In this document: positions 14,408-24,480 of the stretch, in pieces | How positions within the stretch are numbered: the stretch's first letter is position 1 | How the letters are laid out: every line of letters begins with the position of its first letter | Source: Mesobacillus subterraneus | GTDB lineage: Bacteria > Bacillota > Bacilli > Bacillales > Cytobacillaceae | Length of the DNA stretch: 39,803 nucleotides | Direction: 5' to 3' | NCBI RefSeq assembly: GCF_000934845.1 | Contig: NZ_JXIQ01000021.1 | Location: forward strand, 1-39,803 | Position numbers and translations under genes: made by a program | Notes under the pieces: generated by a model | The model's database searches: none | Told to the model about the DNA's origin: nothing | What the model saw: only the letters and a program-made list of their open reading frames with translations

Positions 14408-14444
14408 ATAGAACAGTACCTCCTCAATGGATGTACTGTTCTAT
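14408..14444 (-). promoter_or_regulatory. 12-bp stem-loop after malE
   Basis: ATAGAACAGTAC (14408-14419) and GTACTGTTCTAT (14433-14444) pair perfectly, 11 nt beyond the malE stop. No T-run follows, so it probably protects or partly terminates malE mRNA, giving more binding protein than permease. On the RNA the loop and 3' arm contain GAGGAGGT, a strong Shine-Dalgarno-like sequence without a start codon behind it. Confidence 0.7.
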
Positions 14445-14455
14445 GATAGATTGCT

Positions 14456-15730
14456 TTATTTCGAGTGGTTTTGCTGGATGTTCTGTTCTATTTGCTTAAC
14501 TGCTGAATCTAGAGCTGCTTGCGGCTCCGCTTTGCCTGTTACAACAGTTTGCAAGGCGCTGGCCATTGGTGCCCAAACTTCACCCATTTCAGGAATGTTC
14601 GGCATTGGAACTGCGTCTTGTGTTTGAAGTGCAACAGCTTTAGCACCTTCATTTTCAGCGATTGCTGGATCGTCAACTAAAGCTACGTTAGTTGGAACTT
14701 CAGCAGTTTGCTCGAAACGGTACTTAGCGTTTTCGTCGTTTGTAATGAACTCGAGGAATTTTGTAGCCCATTCCTGGTTCTTTGAGTAAGAAGAAACATG
14801 CCATCCTTTCACACCCATAAAAGTCTTCATTGGTGTGCCATCTGCAAATTTAGGGAATGGAGCTGCACCGAATTCGATGCCAGCATCTTTCATGCCACCA
14901 AATGCCCATGGTCCGTTCATAACAGACGCTACTTTCCCTTCGTTGAAAAGTCCATCCATAGCAGATCCGCCATTTTCACCGATAATTCCATTAGGGAATA
15001 GCTTTTCAGCATACCACTTCTGAATGTACTCTGTACCTTTTACAGCACCTTCGTTGTTCAAACCCAGATCTTGAGGGTTAAGAGTGCCGTCTTTTTCCCC
15101 AAATACATATCCGCCGTTGCCAGCGATTGGAGCGTGTGCAAAGTAGAAGTTATCCCAAAGTGCAAGGAAACCGTATTTGCCGTCTTTCGTGTTTGCTTTT
15201 GCGAATGCATATAGATCTTCCATAGTTGCAGGAACTTCAGTCATAAGAGCTTTGTTATAGATAAAAACTGGAGTTTCCGCAGACTTTGGAAGTCCGTATA
15301 ATTTACCGTCGAAAGATTGGGCAGCGATAGAAGATTCAGAGAAAGTTGCCTTTACGTCATCGCTTACATTTAGTTCAGCAATATGTCCTTGAACTGCAAG
15401 CTCACCGATTTGGTCATGCGGAAGTGTGATAATGTCTGGACCGGTGCCAGCTGGGCCGTCAAGACGTAATTGCTCTTTCATTTTTGTAGCCATTTCTACT
15501 TCTTTAACCTCGATTTTGATACCGTTTTCTTTTTCGAAATCAGCAGCTACTTTTTCTAACCAGCCTGATTTATCTTTGTCTTCCCAAACTACCAGCTTCT
15601 CTGGTTTAGAAGCATCTTCTGTTTTCTTGCCCGTGTCGTTTGAAACCGGGTTTTCTTCTTTAGGTCCACAAGCCGCAAGTGCCCCGATCATTAAGACCAG
15701 CATCATGAAAATTGACCATCCTTTTTTCAT
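14456..15730 (-). CDS. malE: Maltodextrin-binding lipoprotein MalE
   Basis: A 424-residue extracellular solute-binding protein (family 1). ATG 15730 follows TTAGGAGGGAAATAC. A lipoprotein signal peptide ends in the lipobox GALAAC with Cys21 as the lipidated residue, then a Ser/Lys/Glu-rich linker (GPKEENPVSNDTGKKTEDAS). The mature part shows LVVWEDKDKSGWLEKVAADF, GPDIITLPHDQIGELA, KLYGLPKSAETPVFIYNK and NGPWAFGGMKDAGI, all typical of MalE/MdxE. It captures maltodextrins outside the membrane and hands them to MalFG. It is the first gene of the operon, with a good promoter and two operator-like palindromes upstream. Confidence 0.93.
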   Translation of the reverse strand: MKKGWSIFMMLVLMIGALAACGPKEENPVSNDTGKKTEDASKPEKLVVWEDKDKSGWLEKVAADFEKENGIKIEVKEVEMATKMKEQLRLDGPAGTGPDIITLPHDQIGELAVQGHIAELNVSDDVKATFSESSIAAQSFDGKLYGLPKSAETPVFIYNKALMTEVPATMEDLYAFAKANTKDGKYGFLALWDNFYFAHAPIAGNGGYVFGEKDGTLNPQDLGLNNEGAVKGTEYIQKWYAEKLFPNGIIGENGGSAMDGLFNEGKVASVMNGPWAFGGMKDAGIEFGAAPFPKFADGTPMKTFMGVKGWHVSSYSKNQEWATKFLEFITNDENAKYRFEQTAEVPTNVALVDDPAIAENEGAKAVALQTQDAVPMPNIPEMGEVWAPMASALQTVVTGKAEPQAALDSAVKQIEQNIQQNHSK

Positions 15731-15790
15731 TGTATTTCCCTCCTAAAATTGTTTCCTTACTTTTTTAATTGTGCATGATGTTTTCTAATC

Positions 15791-15840
15791 TGTGCAAACG
15801 TTTGTAATCCCGTCCGCAATTCTATGAAAACGATTGCACA
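15791..15840. promoter_or_regulatory. Pair of LacI/CcpA-type operators upstream of malE
   Basis: Site 1 is TGTGCAAACGTTTGTA (15791-15806). Site 2 is TATGAAAACGATTGCACA (15823-15840), and its TGAAAACGATTGCA core fits the cre consensus with one mismatch. The CG centres are 32 bp apart, about three helical turns. Both lie just downstream of the predicted malE start point, a position suited to repression. MalR at site 1 and CcpA at site 2 is a plausible division. Confidence 0.65.
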
Positions 15841-15851
15841 ACCTACTTATT

Positions 15852-15879
15852 ATTATAAAGACTAAAATCCTTTTGACAA
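15852..15879 (-). promoter_or_regulatory. SigA promoter of the malEFG operon
   Basis: On the minus strand: -35 TTGTCA (15879-15874), 16-nt spacer, -10 TATAAT (15857-15852). The expected start is near 15845, directly before the operator pair. Confidence 0.75.
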
Positions 15880-15938
15880 CTATTTTTTTTACTTATAGCC
15901 AATAAATTTTTATTTTTTTGTAAATCGGCTATTTTTAT

Positions 15939-15967
15939 TTGACATTTCTAAATAGGTGGTCTACCCT
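15939..15967 (+). promoter_or_regulatory. Candidate promoter of the neopullulanase gene
   Basis: A perfect -35 TTGACA (15939-15944), 17 nt, and a weak -10 TACCCT (15962-15967). The divergent malE promoter is about 60 bp away, so the operator pair could act on both. Confidence 0.45.
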
Positions 15968-15986
15968 TGTTTTAATCTGACATTGA

Positions 15987-17780
<1,794 letters not shown>

Positions 17781-17787
17781 AGTTAGT

Positions 17788-17829
17788 AGCCCCTTCCTAT
17801 TTAGGGAAGGGGCTTACCTTTTTTATTTT
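17788..17829 (+). terminator. Terminator of the neopullulanase gene
   Basis: AGCCCCTTCC (17788-17797) pairs with GGAAGGGGCT (17805-17814) across a 7-nt loop, followed by a T-rich run. Confidence 0.9.
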
Positions 17830-17912
17830 CCCCAACAAAAAATGAAGGTTTTTACGCTAAATCCCTTCCTGAGTCTGTATAAAAACAGAATTACAACTTG
17901 GAGATGGAAAAC

Positions 17913-19256
17913 ATGAAGAAAAAAACAGCTAAATTATCGTTATTTGCCATTACTTGGCCATTATTTATTGAAATTATGCTTTATATGCTGATGGGGAATG
18001 CGGATACCTTAATGCTTTCCCTGTACTCGGACAACTCAGTCGCAGCAGTTGGGGTAACCAATCAAATTCTCTCCATGGTTATCGTCATGTTTGGCTTTAT
18101 CGCCACAGGTACCGCCATCCTGGTTGCGCAGAATCTAGGGGCAAACCAGCACAAGGAGGCACATGAAATTTCCGCTGTCTCGATCGGGGCGAATCTTGTT
18201 TTTGGTTTGATTTTGAGTGCAGCCGTCTTCGTTTTCAGCGAGCAGCTGCTCAACTTGATGGACCTGCCTCCTGAACTGTTTGACGAGGCTAACTCCTATT
18301 TAAAAATTGTCGGGGGCTTTTCTTTTATTCAGTCGCTGATCATGACGATTAGCAGTATCGTCCGCAGCTATGGTTTTACTAGTGATATCATGTATATCAC
18401 GATCGGCATGAATGTGCTGAATGTGATTGGCAACTATTTCTTCATCTTCGGTACTTTCGGCTTTCCTGTGCTTGGGGTTGAAGGTGTAGCGATTTCAACA
18501 ACTGTCAGTCGGATTGTTGGATTGCTTGCAGCGATTTACGTCATGAAAAAGCGGATCCCTGGGTCGATGCCATTGTCGCTGCTGTTCCGTTTCCCGAAAA
18601 AGCATTTACAGAACCTGCTCCATATCGGGATTCCTTCTGCCGGCGAGAATTTAAGCTATAATGGGTCGCAAATGATGATCACTTATTTTATCGCCACACT
18701 TGGAACACAGGCCCTGACGGCTAAGGTATATACACAAAATATCATGATGTTCATATTTCTTTTTAGTATCGCGATCAGTCAAGGAACACAGATATTAATT
18801 GGCCATATGGTCGGCGCAAATGAAGTCGAGCTTGCCTATAAACGAGCTATGAATAGTTTAAAACTTGCAATAATGATTTCGATCGCTTCAGCAGTGACCG
18901 CTTCCTTCTTTTCAAAAAAATTGCTGGGGATCTTTACTGATAACCCCAGCATTATTGAACTCGGCACTATCTTATTTTTGCTTACGATCATTCTTGAACC
19001 CGGCAGATCTTTCAATCTGGTGCTGATTAGTTCATTAAGAGCAGCTGGCGATGTGAAATTTCCGGTTTATATAGGCATTCTGATCATGTGGGGAGTCAGT
19101 GTACCCCTTTCTTATTTTCTAGGAATCTATTTAGAAATGGGTCTTGTCGGCATCTGGATCGCCTTCATTGCCGACGAATGGCTGCGCGGACTGCTCATGC
19201 TCTGGCGCTGGAAATCAAGGTTATGGATGAGAAAGTCCTTTGTAGCTGCAAAATAG
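17913..19256 (+). CDS. yisQ: MATE family efflux transporter (YisQ-like)
   Basis: A 447-residue multidrug and toxin extrusion family exporter with about 12 membrane helices in two homologous halves. ATG 17913 is chosen because TTGGAG (17898-17903) lies 9 nt upstream; in-frame TTG 17898 and ATG 17904 overlap that site. Typical motifs are NADTLMLSLYSDNSVAAVGVT in the first half and the repeat-like GTQALTAKVYTQNIMMFIF in the second half. It exports cationic or organic compounds using an ion gradient; the substrate is unknown. The neighbouring asnO matches the B. subtilis yisQ locus. It converges on asnO with only 6 nt between stops and no obvious terminator. Confidence 0.87.
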   Translation: MKKKTAKLSLFAITWPLFIEIMLYMLMGNADTLMLSLYSDNSVAAVGVTNQILSMVIVMFGFIATGTAILVAQNLGANQHKEAHEISAVSIGANLVFGLILSAAVFVFSEQLLNLMDLPPELFDEANSYLKIVGGFSFIQSLIMTISSIVRSYGFTSDIMYITIGMNVLNVIGNYFFIFGTFGFPVLGVEGVAISTTVSRIVGLLAAIYVMKKRIPGSMPLSLLFRFPKKHLQNLLHIGIPSAGENLSYNGSQMMITYFIATLGTQALTAKVYTQNIMMFIFLFSIAISQGTQILIGHMVGANEVELAYKRAMNSLKLAIMISIASAVTASFFSKKLLGIFTDNPSIIELGTILFLLTIILEPGRSFNLVLISSLRAAGDVKFPVYIGILIMWGVSVPLSYFLGIYLEMGLVGIWIAFIADEWLRGLLMLWRWKSRLWMRKSFVAAK

Positions 19257-19262
19257 ATTTTC

Positions 19263-21110
19263 TTAATCTGCAATATTAATATGATAGTCCCGGAACCAGA
19301 TATGAATCTGAGCAAGCTGAGCAAGCAGCTGCGGTCCGGTCATAAGTTGGCCGAACCATGGAACCTTGAAGGATGCGCCCTCGGTTTCAATCATTTTTTG
19401 CAGCGTAGTTTTGTCGAAGAATTCATGCAGCGCACTGTTCGAATCGGACATGAAATCTGATAGCATTCCTTTCACTGCCTGAGTGTAGCCGGGATGGTGG
19501 GTCTTCGGATATGGACTTTTTTTCCGGTATAATACTTCCTCAGGCAGTATTCCTTGCAATGCCTTACGGAGGATTCCCTTTTCCCTGTTTCCGTGCATTT
19601 TCATTTCCCACGGGATGTTCCAAACATATTCGACAAGTCGATGGTCCGCAAACGGCACCCTCACCTCAAGACTGGCGCCCATGCTCATCCGGTCCTTCCT
19701 GTCGAGCAGGGTCGTCATGAACCAGGTGATATTTAAATAGAATAATTGTCGCCGCTTTGCATCGATTTGATTCTCTCCATCAAGTACCGGCACCTCAGCT
19801 ATTGTCTCATTGAATTTCGCCATCATATAATCTTCCAAATTCAATTTTTTTCGCCAATCATCTCTCAGCATATTCTGCCGCTCATTAATGGAACGCATCC
19901 AAGGAAATCCCTGTCGGTTGAGATCATCCTCCCGGTGAAACCATGGATACCCTCCAAAGATTTCGTCTGCGCATTCACCCGAAAGGCTGACGGTGAAATC
20001 CTGTTTGATTTCCCGGCAGAACCAAAGAAGGGAAGAGTCAATGTCTGCCATTCCTGGCAAGTCCCGAACATGCACAGCTTCTGTCAAATAAGCTGCCAGT
20101 TCTTGTTGGGAGATAACGCTGTTATGATGAACGGTCCCAAATGTTTCTGTCATCTTATTGATCCAGAAGGCATCCGCATTAGGCTGAAACTCGCTTACCT
20201 TAAAGTACTGATCATTTCCTTCATAATCGATGGAGTACGTATGCAGGCTTCCTTTGCCCTCTTTTTTATAATGGTTTGCGGCAATCGCCGTAATGGCACT
20301 TGAATCCAATCCGCCAGAAAGGAACGTGCACAGTGGAACATCGGAAACGAGTTGCCTCGTTACGGCGTCTGTGAACAGCTCACGTACCTTCTCAGAAGTT
20401 TCTTCAAGACTGTCTGTGTGTTCTTCGCTTTTGACGTTCCAATACCTCCAAATTTTCAGCCCATTTTTTGAAAAAATGAGTCCATGCCCTGGACGAAGTT
20501 CCTTCATATTTTTAAAAATACCAGCCCCAGGTGACCGGGATGGCCCGAGCCCAAAAACCTCGCATAATCCTTCTCTGTCTACCTCTGTTTTCACTTCAGG
20601 ATGTGCCAACAGCGCCTTTTGTTCAGAGGCAAACATAAATCCTCCCGCTGTTTCCATGAAAAACAGCGGCTTCACGCCAAGACGGTCGCGACCGATGAAC
20701 AGCTTTTCCTCCAGATGGTCCCAAACAGCGAAGGCAAAAATTCCATTTAAATATTCAAGGCAATTTTCCTTCCATTCCATGAAAGAAGTAAGCAATACTT
20801 CTGTGTCAGAATGGCCATGAAAAGAATATCCTTTTACTAGCAGTTCTTTCCTCAGGTCCTCGGTATTGTAGAGTTCTCCGTTATAGCAAATGGTATAGCG
20901 GCTATCTCCCTGTGCTCTGGTCATCGGCTGCTTGCCTCCCTCGGGATCGACAACCACCAGCCTTTTATGTCCCAGCGCTGCATGCTGCGAAGTCCATACA
21001 TTCGTATCATCAGGACCTCTTTTGCTTAAAGTTTCCGCCATCTTGGCAATTAATTGATGCTCATGATCTAAATTTCTACGATAGTCTACCCAGCCTGTAA
21101 TTCCACACAT
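19263..21110 (-). CDS. asnO: Asparagine synthetase, glutamine-hydrolysing (AsnO type)
   Basis: A 615-residue class II asparagine synthetase. Cys2 (MCGITGW), exposed after removal of Met1, is the glutaminase nucleophile; RGPDD and CYNGELYN complete that domain (about 1-200). The synthetase domain has the ATP pyrophosphatase loop SGGLDSS at 265-271 and SGECADEIFGGYPWF. It makes asparagine from aspartate, glutamine and ATP. Length and neighbours (yisN-like upstream, yisQ-like downstream) fit B. subtilis AsnO, the sporulation-linked paralogue, rather than AsnB or AsnH. ATG 21110 follows GAGAAGGGATGATC. No T-box leader is visible in the short divergent region. Confidence 0.9.
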   Translation of the reverse strand: MCGITGWVDYRRNLDHEHQLIAKMAETLSKRGPDDTNVWTSQHAALGHKRLVVVDPEGGKQPMTRAQGDSRYTICYNGELYNTEDLRKELLVKGYSFHGHSDTEVLLTSFMEWKENCLEYLNGIFAFAVWDHLEEKLFIGRDRLGVKPLFFMETAGGFMFASEQKALLAHPEVKTEVDREGLCEVFGLGPSRSPGAGIFKNMKELRPGHGLIFSKNGLKIWRYWNVKSEEHTDSLEETSEKVRELFTDAVTRQLVSDVPLCTFLSGGLDSSAITAIAANHYKKEGKGSLHTYSIDYEGNDQYFKVSEFQPNADAFWINKMTETFGTVHHNSVISQQELAAYLTEAVHVRDLPGMADIDSSLLWFCREIKQDFTVSLSGECADEIFGGYPWFHREDDLNRQGFPWMRSINERQNMLRDDWRKKLNLEDYMMAKFNETIAEVPVLDGENQIDAKRRQLFYLNITWFMTTLLDRKDRMSMGASLEVRVPFADHRLVEYVWNIPWEMKMHGNREKGILRKALQGILPEEVLYRKKSPYPKTHHPGYTQAVKGMLSDFMSDSNSALHEFFDKTTLQKMIETEGASFKVPWFGQLMTGPQLLAQLAQIHIWFRDYHINIAD

Positions 21111-21274
21111 TAATGATCATCCCTTCTCAGCGGAACTTTTTCCTGAATCGCTTATGCATTACTCATCTTATGCAGAAAGATTCCATCTGGTTAATCGCCT
21201 AACTTATCCATCTGTTATAAATTCATCAAAATCTGTCTAAAAAGAAGGTGAGCGACAATAAATGGAGGATCCAA

Positions 21275-21835
21275 ATGAATCGACAACAACGAAGCAATCT
21301 TATCGAATACCAACCCCGGTCATTCAATGCCGGAACTGTAGAGCATATTAATGCACAATGGATATTCTTTGATGAAGAGACGGAGGAAGCAGCCCTTATT
21401 GAGGAGTTTGCCCACCAAGAGGTAGAAGTGCAGCGAAACAGCAAATGGTGTAAAGGGATTTTACTGGATGACGGCAACATCCAGACTGGCAAGGAAATCC
21501 TATCCCTTACAGATCAGGAAATGATCAGAATCAGAAAGCAGCTGATCTATTCTTTCGAACGTCTGCTGGATGAATTGAATGATGAGGCATTTGTCCAATT
21601 CATTCAAACCTTGAATTCGTTGAAGTTCTCGCTCTATGATTGCATCTATTGTTATAATCATCTAACATTTCTTGATCATAAAGCCGGAAGATCCGGAGTG
21701 AATTTTTTGATTTTCGACAACGAAGAACATATTTGCAGCGTACAGCATCATTTTGATTATTATGAAATCCAAATGGACCGGTTTGAATTGACCTTGAACA
21801 ACGGAAAGCGGACGGTGGTCGAACGAATATCGTAA
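21275..21835 (+). CDS. yisN: DUF2777 family protein (YisN-like)
   Basis: A 186-residue soluble protein. ATG 21275 is chosen because GGAGG (21264-21268) is 6 nt upstream; an in-frame GTG at 21248 would add nine residues. It is acidic, with recognisable stretches NRQQRSNLIEYQPRSFNAGTV cut short by a WIFFDEE segment, LLDELNDEAFVQFIQTLNSL and FDYYEIQMDRFEL. There is no signal peptide or helix long enough to span a membrane. Family assignment rests on sequence feel and position beside asnO. The function is unknown. It ends at a bidirectional terminator. Confidence 0.65.
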   Translation: MNRQQRSNLIEYQPRSFNAGTVEHINAQWIFFDEETEEAALIEEFAHQEVEVQRNSKWCKGILLDDGNIQTGKEILSLTDQEMIRIRKQLIYSFERLLDELNDEAFVQFIQTLNSLKFSLYDCIYCYNHLTFLDHKAGRSGVNFLIFDNEEHICSVQHHFDYYEIQMDRFELTLNNGKRTVVERIS

Positions 21836-21843
21836 ACAGCAAT

Positions 21844-21873
21844 AAAACCTGCATTCGAGGGAAGGCAGGTTTT
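21844..21873. terminator. Bidirectional terminator between yisN and the EAL gene
   Basis: AAAACCTGC (21844-21852) and GCAGGTTTT (21865-21873) form a perfect 9-bp stem with A and T ends. Confidence 0.8.
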
Positions 21874-21886
21874 CGCTTCTAATCGC

Positions 21887-23920
21887 TTATTTTACCGTGT
21901 ATGCAATGTTTTCTACAGTCCTAAATCCTTGTTCAAAGGCAGCCGTATCAAGCGGTTTCTGGATATAGTAACCTTGAGCATAGTGGCAATCCAGATCTCT
22001 CAAGATGTTCATCTGTTCATGTGTCTCTACGCCTTCCGCAACGATGCTCACAGCTAGTCCCTGGCCCATGGTGATGATTGCCTTAACAATGGCAATATTG
22101 GATGGATCGTCATGCAGGTGCTTGATGAATGACTGGTCGATTTTCAGGGTATCAATCGGTAAATTTCGTAAATAACTTAATGACGAATACCCTGTGCCGA
22201 AATCATCCATTGATACTTTCACTCCTAGTTCCTGTAATGACTTCATGATGGAAATGCTGTAACCGATATCCTTCAGCATCGCGCTTTCTGTCAATTCGAG
22301 CGATAGGGATGCCGGAGCAAGCCTTGAAACGTGAAGAGCCTCCATCACCTTGCTTAGAAAGGTATGTTGCTGGAATTGATAGGCTGAGACATTAACGGAA
22401 ATTCCTAGATTAGGAAATCCGTTTTGCTGCCAGTACTTTGTTTGAACACAGGCTGTTGTCAGGACCCATGCGCCAATCTCTTCAATCAACCCAGTTTCTT
22501 CGGCTAACGGAATAAACTGCGCCGGTGAAACAAGGCCAAGAAGAGGATGCTGCCAGCGAATAAGCGCTTCGATACAAGTAATTTCTCCTGATTTCAAGTC
22601 CATCAGCGGCTGATAGTAGAGATGGAATTCGTTTTTCTGGAGTGCTTTTCTTAAGTAGCTTTCCAGTTCCATGCGAACCATTGCTTGATCATTCATCCCG
22701 GTTGAATAATACGTGATCTTATTCCCGCCCTGACTTTTTGAACGGTTCATCGCTATATCAGCATTTTTCAGCAGCGTATGTTCATCAAAGCCATCCTCTG
22801 GAAAAGAGCTGACTCCAATACTGGCCGTTACCATAAATTCTTGATTCTGGTAAGACAAAGGCAATGAGATAAGCCTTTGGAATTCTCTTGCCCACTTGGT
22901 CGTCAGGTCGATGCTGACATCCTCTGTCAACAGCAACGTAAAGGTATCGCCGCTGAATCTTGCCAGATAGGCGCCTGTTGGCATCTGATTGTGCAGTCTT
23001 TCCGCCAGTTGTTTTAAAACAAAGTCACCGGCAGAATGTCCTAGACTGTCGTTGATGATCATAAAGCGGTCAAGATCAATAACAAGGACGGCAAGCAGTT
23101 CTTTCTTCTGCTTTGCACGATGGACCATTTTCTCCAGCTTTTCCGTGAATCTCATTCTGTTGGGCAAACCTGTATCCTGGTCATAATAGGCTAGCTGAAT
23201 GATTTTTTCTTCTGTCTTTTTTTGGCAGGTGATATTCCTGCCGATTCCATGTATTCCCACACAGGAACCATTGACTGTAATCGGAATGTTTTTGATTTCA
23301 AAAATTTGAGGTTCAGCGCTTTTGATGCGAATTTCGATTGTATAGGATTGTTCTTTTCCTTCCAATGCCTGAAGAAAATACCATTTTGCACGTTGAATGT
23401 CTTCTGGATCGATAAAATGGTGCGCAGGCCTGCCAATCAGTTCGCTTTCATCATAGCCGAAGGTTTTCATGAACGACCGATTAGCACTTGTAAAAGCCCC
23501 GTTCCGATCGGTGGAATAAACAAAATCTTCATTATATTCAAACAAGGACTGATAATATTGTTGAGAAATCTTAAGGCTCTCATTTAACTGAAGAATGTCT
23601 TGTTGCGAGGCTGTTAGCAGGTGGGACAATCTGTTGATGGTGTGTTTGTCGTTCCCCTCAGGAAGGAGCTCTTGCTTGTTGAGAATAGTAAAATAGATAA
23701 GATAAGGATGTTCAGCGCAATACTTGCCTCTGTCATCACACACCACCAGCACAGACAATGGAAGCTGCTTCATCAGAAATTGCTGCAGATGCGGTAGTTT
23801 TTCTGCTTTTGTATAAAAAATTTGCACTAAAAGATTTGCATGTTCTTTGAATGAATTGCTCTCTATAAAGCTAGTAACTTGTCTATCACTTTCATAAACG
23901 CAGCTTTTTGTTGTAGCCAT
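21887..23920 (-). CDS. PAS-GGDEF-EAL cyclic-di-GMP phosphodiesterase with degenerate GGDEF
   Basis: A 677-residue cytoplasmic signalling protein without membrane helices. Residues about 20-85 (HANLLVQIFYTKAEK) resemble the first strands of a FIST sensor domain, possibly a remnant. A PAS domain spans about 120-235 (YYQSLFEYNEDFVYSTDRNG, FGYDESELIGR). The GGDEF domain (about 245-405) has SGDTF at 323-327, lacking the catalytic Glu and the first Gly, so diguanylate cyclase activity is doubtful. The EAL domain (about 420-670) looks intact: EAL 451-453, ELTES, DDFGTGYSSL, KIDQSFI, AEGVET and QGYYIQKP. I expect c-di-GMP hydrolysis controlled by the sensor part. It occupies the place of wprA in the B. 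subtilis order. Confidence 0.88.
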   Translation of the reverse strand: MATTKSCVYESDRQVTSFIESNSFKEHANLLVQIFYTKAEKLPHLQQFLMKQLPLSVLVVCDDRGKYCAEHPYLIYFTILNKQELLPEGNDKHTINRLSHLLTASQQDILQLNESLKISQQYYQSLFEYNEDFVYSTDRNGAFTSANRSFMKTFGYDESELIGRPAHHFIDPEDIQRAKWYFLQALEGKEQSYTIEIRIKSAEPQIFEIKNIPITVNGSCVGIHGIGRNITCQKKTEEKIIQLAYYDQDTGLPNRMRFTEKLEKMVHRAKQKKELLAVLVIDLDRFMIINDSLGHSAGDFVLKQLAERLHNQMPTGAYLARFSGDTFTLLLTEDVSIDLTTKWAREFQRLISLPLSYQNQEFMVTASIGVSSFPEDGFDEHTLLKNADIAMNRSKSQGGNKITYYSTGMNDQAMVRMELESYLRKALQKNEFHLYYQPLMDLKSGEITCIEALIRWQHPLLGLVSPAQFIPLAEETGLIEEIGAWVLTTACVQTKYWQQNGFPNLGISVNVSAYQFQQHTFLSKVMEALHVSRLAPASLSLELTESAMLKDIGYSISIMKSLQELGVKVSMDDFGTGYSSLSYLRNLPIDTLKIDQSFIKHLHDDPSNIAIVKAIITMGQGLAVSIVAEGVETHEQMNILRDLDCHYAQGYYIQKPLDTAAFEQGFRTVENIAYTVK

Positions 23921-24002
23921 AGCATTCTCCCTATCTTTATTTCTCCAATAACCCTCCCTCTTAAATTATCATAATTGTTCCCATAACGATAGGGGGGAAA
24001 AA

Positions 24003-24027
24003 CAAAAGCTGCCCATTTATGGACAGC
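24003..24027 (-). terminator. Terminator of yisL
   Basis: On the minus strand GCTGTCCAT-AA-ATGGGCAGC (24027-24008, one wobble pair) is followed by TTTTGTTTTT. Confidence 0.75.
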
Positions 24028-24047
24028 AATTTTTCGACAACTTCGAT

Positions 24048-24401
24048 TTAGAACAAATCAGTGCCAAGTGGAAGGGAAAAGCCTAAATATAGTACAAGCA
24101 GAAGAGCCACGGTGAATTGGATCCACAAAACAGATGCCTTTTCGTTCTTTTTTGTACGGATCACGATCATTTCAAACATAGAGATGACCCACAGGCCAAC
24201 CGCCGCTTTCAGCACGTACATAATGTCGATTGTAATGCTGAAAAGAAGCCAAAAGCCAGTCAATAGAATCAGCACGTAAAATAATCTTAGGACCATATGG
24301 GCAATTTTCGCACCCTTTTCGTTACCGCCTTTATGTAGTCCCAATGCCACGAAGAATAAAACCAAAGCCAAAACCCAGGCTGTTATATGGGCATGTATCA
24401 T
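24048..24401 (-). CDS. yisL: YisL family membrane protein (DUF1516)
   Basis: A 117-residue protein with four hydrophobic helices (AWVLALVLFFVALGL, MVLRLFYVLILLTGFWLLF, YVLKAAVGLWVISMFEMIVI, WIQFTVALLLVLYLGFSL) and short charged loops (HKGGNEKGAK, RTKKNEKAS). It matches the YisL family in length and pattern. The function is unknown. ATG 24401 follows AGGAGG. It lies 79 nt downstream of yisK on the same strand, as in B. subtilis, and ends at its own terminator. Confidence 0.88.
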   Translation of the reverse strand: MIHAHITAWVLALVLFFVALGLHKGGNEKGAKIAHMVLRLFYVLILLTGFWLLFSITIDIMYVLKAAVGLWVISMFEMIVIRTKKNEKASVLWIQFTVALLLVLYLGFSLPLGTDLF

Positions 24402-24480
24402 GTACCGTCCTCCTAATTGTAAAGTCTAAAATATCATACCATAACAGTATGGATAATCCTATCAATTAGCGGCGGTGTAT

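Larger units (their letters stand above)
14099..14455. other. Long regulatory spacer between malE and malF
   Basis: 357 nt without a gene inside the operon. In transcription order (minus strand) it holds a 12-bp stem-loop (14444-14408), a LacI-type palindrome (14350-14339), a TATAAT box (14280-14275) and a small palindrome with arms AAAGCAT and ATGCTTT (14221-14237). The rest is unremarkable. Confidence 0.7.

Noticed and set aside
19746-20303. 185-codon plus-strand frame inside asnO
   Set aside because: Antisense to conserved synthetase motifs; no coding support.
21111-21247. T-box or other riboswitch before asnO
   Set aside because: The divergent spacer is too short for a T-box leader and shows no T-box motif or terminator/antiterminator pair.
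23921-24002. c-di-GMP riboswitch before the EAL gene
   Set aside because: The leader is about 80-130 nt of AT-rich sequence without the conserved GEMM motifs.
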